This document shows positions 22,361 to 25,793 of a DNA stretch of 25,793 bases, piece after piece. The notes below the pieces were generated by a model. The model searched no databases. It saw only the letters and a list, made by a program, of their open reading frames with translations, and was not told where the DNA came from. The position numbers and the translations under genes were made by a program. Within the stretch, counting starts at the first letter, position 1. Each line of letters begins with the position of its first letter. Where the stretch lies: the NCBI GenBank assembly GCA_043425375.1, contig JBHWQC010000060.1, forward strand, positions 1 to 25,793, read 5' to 3'. The stretch comes from Atopostipes sp043425375. Its GTDB lineage: Bacteria > Bacillota > Bacilli > Lactobacillales > Carnobacteriaceae_A.

Positions 22361-22502
22361 GTCAAAATTTGATTTTTTAATGGATATTTTCTATTTATCC
22401 GTCACAATTTTGTTTTTTGACGGTTATTTTCTATTTGTCCGTCAAAATTTGATTTTTTGACGGTTATTTCCTGTTTGTCCGTCAAAATTCTTTTTTTGAC
22501 GG
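22361..22502. repeat. 40-bp tandem repeat array with internal inverted repeats
   Basis: Three full 40-bp units (22361-22400, 22401-22440, 22441-22480) and a partial fourth (22481-22502), head to tail. Each begins GTCAAAATTTGAT or a variant and most contain the inverted repeat CCGTCAAAA / TTTTGACGG across a unit junction, so each can fold into a hairpin, with T-rich flanks on both strands. The first unit is degenerate (TTAATGG in place of TTGACGG). It fills the gap between the convergent ABC-F and ThDP-enzyme genes and probably also terminates transcription of the latter. Confidence 0.85.
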
Positions 22503-22510
22503 ATGAACGT

Positions 22511-24151
22511 TTATTGGTTCTCAAGTTTCTCTGTTAAGTCCATATTTTTAGAATAGTCAACGGGAGCAACAATAATATGGATGCCTTCGTCTTTTTCCAG
22601 GCATTCTCTCAATTTGTTTTCCAAATCGTCTCGACTATCTACAACATAACCATTTCCACCATAGGCTTCTGCCATTTTAATGAAATCTGGATTTTTAAAG
22701 TCGACTTCCGCATGCTCGCCTAACTCCATATCCATCTTCCATTTGATCAGACCATACCCCGAGTCATCCCAAATGAGAATCGTGAGTGGAATATCATTTT
22801 TTACTGCTGTCGCAATTTCTTGCATCGTCATTAAAAAACTGCCGTCACCGACTACCGTGAGCATCGGCGTTTCTGGGTACAGTAACTTTGCAGCAATGGT
22901 TCCCGGCAGTGCCCAAGACATCGTTGAGAGCCCATTATTAATTAACACTGAATTTAAGGCATAGGATGGAAACAAGCGTGCCATCCACATTTTTACCGCA
23001 CCCGTATCAATGAGTACTTTACCCTCTTCCGGTAAGGCTTTACGAGTAGCATGAACCATTTGAACAGGTGAAAGCGGAGCTACTCCATCACTCTCCCCCT
23101 CATTCAATTCTTCCCTTAATTTTTGTTTCACCGTATTCTTAACGGACTCTGCTTTGTAGTCTTTTAGATTTTCTGACAACTTTTCCAAACTCGCACCGAG
23201 CGCCCCAATGAGCTGCACATCAATGGGAAAATGCTCGTGGGTTTCTTGAATAAAAGTATGCAGATTGATAATTGTTTTATCCCTATCAGGATTGATTGCC
23301 GACGGTTCAAATTCTGCAAAATCATAGCCGACCGCTAAAACAACATCGACCTCTTTCATATAAGCATCAATGTGGTCCTCGATGAAAAAACCAATGGTAC
23401 CTAAGGATAAATCCGACTGATCGGAAATCACCCCTTTTGCCATAAAGGAAGTAACGACTGGAATATTGTGCTTTTCCGCAAAGGCAGTGACTTCTTTAGA
23501 CACTTTATCCCGACTGGTTCCAAGACCCGCTACTAAAACTGGTTTCTTAGCCTTCTTCAGCAACTCAGCCGCATTTTGAATCACAGCATCCGTTGGAATA
23601 GAGGCTGCATTCGGAGAAGAAATGACAGGATCAACCCTTTCGCCCACTTCTTCTTGTTCTAAAGAGGCGGGTACTGTGACAAAAGATGCCCCCTTTCTCT
23701 CAGATATGGCTTGATTATAAGCTTTGTTGATGAGTTCCGTCGTTGACTCAGCAACAACCAAATCTTCTGACCATTTCGTAATCGGTTGAAAGACACTTTG
23801 TAAGTCGACGACTTGAGTTGTTTCGCGGATTCGATCACGGATATCACCTTGGGCGCCGATGGCTATGACTGGGAAAGAATGGGACTGGGCATCGGCAATG
23901 CTTAAGGTCATATTCAATGCGCCAGGTCCTAATGTCGCAATCGCCACACCCGGTTGATCGCTCAGCCAACCGATTACATTGGCCATAAAGACGCCGGCCC
24001 GCTCGTCTAGCACCAATATAAATTCAATTTTCTCCGACTTATGCAATTCATTAACCAATGTAATATTCTCTTCGCCCGGCAGCCCAAAAACGTATTTTAC
24101 GCCGCGTTCTTCCAGTACCTTTACGATATGTTTTGCGACATTCATAATCAA
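22511..24151 (-). CDS. ThDP-dependent enzyme, acetolactate synthase-like
   Basis: Cytosolic thiamine diphosphate enzyme of 546 residues with the three-domain layout of acetolactate synthase and pyruvate oxidase. Visible: FGLPGEEN (22-29), catalytic Glu50 in LVLDERAGVFMA, TLGPGALNMT (73-82), FQPITKWSED (121-130, strongly acetolactate-synthase-like), and the cofactor motif GDGSFLM (435-441) ending at WDDSGYGLIKWK. The metal-ligand Asn usual at the end of that motif is Asp here. TTG 24149-24151 has AAGGAG at good distance; an ATG two codons later is an alternative. It probably condenses pyruvate to acetolactate, but pyruvate oxidase or another 2-oxoacid decarboxylase cannot be excluded. No regulatory subunit is adjacent. 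Confidence 0.82.
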   Translation of the reverse strand: MIMNVAKHIVKVLEERGVKYVFGLPGEENITLVNELHKSEKIEFILVLDERAGVFMANVIGWLSDQPGVAIATLGPGALNMTLSIADAQSHSFPVIAIGAQGDIRDRIRETTQVVDLQSVFQPITKWSEDLVVAESTTELINKAYNQAISERKGASFVTVPASLEQEEVGERVDPVISSPNAASIPTDAVIQNAAELLKKAKKPVLVAGLGTSRDKVSKEVTAFAEKHNIPVVTSFMAKGVISDQSDLSLGTIGFFIEDHIDAYMKEVDVVLAVGYDFAEFEPSAINPDRDKTIINLHTFIQETHEHFPIDVQLIGALGASLEKLSENLKDYKAESVKNTVKQKLREELNEGESDGVAPLSPVQMVHATRKALPEEGKVLIDTGAVKMWMARLFPSYALNSVLINNGLSTMSWALPGTIAAKLLYPETPMLTVVGDGSFLMTMQEIATAVKNDIPLTILIWDDSGYGLIKWKMDMELGEHAEVDFKNPDFIKMAEAYGGNGYVVDSRDDLENKLRECLEKDEGIHIIVAPVDYSKNMDLTEKLENQ

Positions 24152-24180
24152 GACTCACTCCTTCTTTCTTCCATCCTATC

Positions 24181-24221
24181 AAATACAGGCCCTTCGAAGA
24201 AAGCGACAGGGTCTGTTATTT
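24181..24221 (-). terminator. Possible terminator hairpin after pyrR
   Basis: Arms AAATAACAGACCCT (24208-24221) and AGGGCCTGTATTT (24181-24193) pair with small internal bulges across a 14-base loop. The T-run after it is poor, so termination efficiency is uncertain; partial read-through into the ThDP-enzyme gene is possible. Confidence 0.4.
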
Positions 24222-24228
24222 ACAACGA

Positions 24229-24768
24229 TTATTCTTCTCGAATAATGACTGCATCTTTTTTATCCACTTCTTCTACCAGCACATCGACCGATTCTCCTTT
24301 TGATGTCGGCAAATTTTTACCGATAATATCTGCCCGAATCGGCAATTCCCGGTGCCCACGGTCAACTAATACCACAAGAGAAATGCGACTGGCGCGTCCG
24401 ATATCCATGACCGCATCCATCGCTGCTCGAACCGTCCGCCCTGATTGCAGCACATCATCCACTAAAAAGATATGTTTCCCTGCTAAGTCAACAGTGCTGT
24501 CTCTAATGGATTGATGGGTAATTTCTTGCCGTGTCTCTTCGTCCACATCATCCCGGTACGCGCTGATATCGATGGCTAAAAAAGGTAGCTCAACACCTTC
24601 TAACTCTTTTAATCGTTTGACAATTCGCTCCCCTAAATACTCGCCTCTCGTTTTAATCCCCACAATCACCATATCTTCTATTCCTTTATTGCGTTCGATA
24701 ATTTCATAAGTCATACGCGTCAAGGCTCGTTTGATCGCATCGGCATCCATCACTATATTCTTTTTCAT
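24229..24768 (-). CDS. pyrR: Bifunctional PyrR: pyrimidine regulator / uracil phosphoribosyltransferase
   Basis: Protein of 179 residues, the usual PyrR size. It has MDADAIKRALTRMTYEIIERN near the N-terminus, IVGIKTRGEYLGERI, and the PRPP loop FLVDDVLQSGRTVRAAMDA. PyrR binds pyr mRNA in the presence of UMP to promote attenuation and has weak uracil phosphoribosyltransferase activity. The ATG at 24766-24768 has AAAGGA 8 bases upstream and gives the family length; the open frame extends upstream only into the promoter and the neighbouring terminator. No pyr biosynthesis gene and no PyrR-type attenuator are next to it, so it acts in trans. Confidence 0.94.
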   Translation of the reverse strand: MKKNIVMDADAIKRALTRMTYEIIERNKGIEDMVIVGIKTRGEYLGERIVKRLKELEGVELPFLAIDISAYRDDVDEETRQEITHQSIRDSTVDLAGKHIFLVDDVLQSGRTVRAAMDAVMDIGRASRISLVVLVDRGHRELPIRADIIGKNLPTSKGESVDVLVEEVDKKDAVIIREE

Positions 24769-24793
24769 TCTACCCGTCCTTTCATTCAAACTG

Positions 24794-24802
24794 ATTATAA
24801 CA
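24794..24802 (-). promoter_or_regulatory. Extended -10 promoter of pyrR
   Basis: TGTTATAAT on the minus strand is a perfect extended -10 element about 26 bp before the pyrR ATG. No good -35 is visible, which fits an extended -10 promoter. Confidence 0.6.
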
Positions 24803-24807
24803 TCAAA

Positions 24808-24841
24808 TAACAAAAGCCTGGAACAAAGAACGTCCCAGACT
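24808..24841 (-). terminator. Intrinsic terminator of the MFS transporter gene
   Basis: Minus-strand stem of 10 bp, AGTCTGGGAC (24832-24841) with GTTCCAGGCT (24815-24824), including G-U pairs, 7-base loop, then TTTTGTT. It lies 18 bp after the MFS stop. Confidence 0.8.
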
Positions 24842-24859
24842 CTAGAGAAAATTAATTTA

Positions 24860-25793
24860 TTACGCAGCAACTTTGGCCGTTTTAAAGGCCATGTATCGTT
24901 TACTTTTCAGATTGGGAATACTTAACATCACAAGAAAACTGACGAGGTAGAGGCCGCCTAAGAAAAGCATCACTTGCGAGACACCGGCATGGTCTAAAAT
25001 AAAGCCGATAATTACTGAGGAGAAGCCGCCCACTGCGCGTCCCACATTTAAAATCACATTGTTGGCGATGGTTCGAATACGATGCGGGTACAATCGGCTC
25101 ACCACCGCCCCGTAGCCGGCGAACATCCCATTTACGAAGAAGCCCATTATCGCTCCGCCAATGAGTAAACTCCACATGGAATTGACATAAGTAAATAAAT
25201 AGACCGATAACATGGAGCTGATTAAGAACACACCGTAAGCTAATCTTGGTCCGAACTTGTCTAAAATATTGCCAAAGACCAGCATGCCGATGGACATTCC
25301 GAGGATGGTGGTCACCATCCAAAGGTTTGAATTGGCTTCGATGCCTAAAGACGTCTGCATCATTGTTGGCAGCCAGTTCATTAGTCCGAAGTAGCCAGCA
25401 ATTTGGACGGTGGTCATTACCATCAAAGCGAAAGACTGGTGGGCTAACTTTCTCGTCGCAAACAATTCACGAATTTTGGGTTTCTCTGTGGAATCCCCTG
25501 TTTCAATACCAGCGCCGTGATCTGTAATTTCTTCTTCGTCAATGGCGTAATGCATCCAAAGAACGAGTATGATGGGGAAAAGTCCAAACAAGAACAAGCC
25601 TCTCCAGCCAAACATAGGTGCGATAAGACCTGCGAGCACTGCGGATGTGATGGAACCCAGCTGTCCGACCACACCATTCAGCGAACTGACACGCCCCATT
25701 TTCTCGGCCGGCACAATGCCAGCCATAATCGAAATGGCTACGCCATACTCGCCGCCTACCCCGATGCCGGCAATAAAGCGCATGAGGTACAAA
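24860..25793 (-). CDS. MFS transporter, partial (N-terminus outside the window)
   Basis: The open frame runs to the window edge, so at least 311 codons of the C-terminal part are present and roughly the first 100 residues are missing. About nine hydrophobic helices are visible. RFIAGIGVGGEYGVAISIMAGIVP in the first part is characteristic of the sugar/metabolite:H+ symporter branch of the major facilitator superfamily, and RLYPHRIRTIANNVILNVGRAVGG is the matching segment of the C-terminal half. WLPTMMQTSLGI is also common in the aromatic-acid/metabolite group. The substrate cannot be told from sequence. The apparent TTG near the edge is an internal Leu codon, not a start. Confidence 0.88.
   Translation of the reverse strand, partial: LYLMRFIAGIGVGGEYGVAISIMAGIVPAEKMGRVSSLNGVVGQLGSITSAVLAGLIAPMFGWRGLFLFGLFPIILVLWMHYAIDEEEITDHGAGIETGDSTEKPKIRELFATRKLAHQSFALMVMTTVQIAGYFGLMNWLPTMMQTSLGIEANSNLWMVTTILGMSIGMLVFGNILDKFGPRLAYGVFLISSMLSVYLFTYVNSMWSLLIGGAIMGFFVNGMFAGYGAVVSRLYPHRIRTIANNVILNVGRAVGGFSSVIIGFILDHAGVSQVMLFLGGLYLVSFLVMLSIPNLKSKRYMAFKTAKVAA

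Noticed and set aside
22361..22502. CRISPR array
   Set aside because: Units are contiguous 40-bp copies without unique spacers, and no cas genes are present.
24769..24870. N-terminal extension of PyrR
   Set aside because: The extra 34 codons overlap the promoter and terminator and exceed the family length; ATG 24766-24768 has an RBS.

Overview
The window looks like a chromosomal segment of a low-GC Gram-positive bacterium (Bacillota), most probably of the Lactobacillales/Bacilli side. Reasons: a T-box leader in front of serCA, strong AGGAGG-type ribosome binding sites, PyrR, a YwqE/CpsB-type PHP phosphatase, lipobox lipoproteins, an ABC-F ATPase and frequent TTG/GTG starts. I cannot name the genus from the sequence alone. 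Nearly everything is on the minus strand; only the ABC-F gene is on the plus strand. I see no tRNA, rRNA, phage, insertion sequence or CRISPR array.

Layout in plus-strand coordinates. 14-2600: serA and serC with their promoter and a T-box leader carrying a candidate Ser (AGC) specifier. 2654-3652: a HisC-family aminotransferase. 3746-10860: a tight eight-gene operon transcribed pxpB-pxpC-accB-accC-pxpA-(NRAMP-like transporter)-(DUF1445 protein)-(IclR regulator). It has a clear promoter at its head and a hairpin terminator at its end. It resembles the Bacillus subtilis ycsFGI-kipIAR (5-oxoprolinase) locus with a biotin carboxylase and a biotin carrier inserted. 11055-12272: a GltS-type glutamate:Na+ symporter. 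Together these suggest uptake and ATP-dependent opening of 5-oxoproline (pyroglutamate) to glutamate, plus glutamate movement across the membrane. 12446-13177: a PHP-type tyrosine phosphatase.

13312-20523: the branched-chain amino acid ABC transport region. One unit is livK-livH-livM-livG-livF followed by a CBS-ACT protein. Immediately upstream is a second, separately transcribed substrate-binding lipoprotein gene. The most striking feature of the window is that each binding-protein gene is preceded by its own promoter, a short leader-peptide ORF with a strong or plausible RBS, and mutually exclusive hairpins ending in an intrinsic terminator. The leader of the livKHMGF unit ends in Ile-Val-Ile-Ile-Ile-Val just before the stop; the leader of the orphan binding protein carries four consecutive Leu codons near its stop. 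This has the anatomy of two classical ribosome-mediated transcription attenuators, one reading Ile/Val and the other Leu, in a lineage that usually uses T-boxes. A candidate CodY box abuts the promoter of the Leu-type unit.

20653-22278: an ABC-F protein of the YbiT/YkpA type, divergently transcribed. 22361-22502: a 40-bp tandem repeat array with an inverted repeat in each unit, between convergent genes. 22511-24151: a ThDP-dependent acetolactate-synthase-like enzyme. 24229-24768: pyrR. 24860 to the window end: an MFS transporter whose N-terminus lies outside the window.
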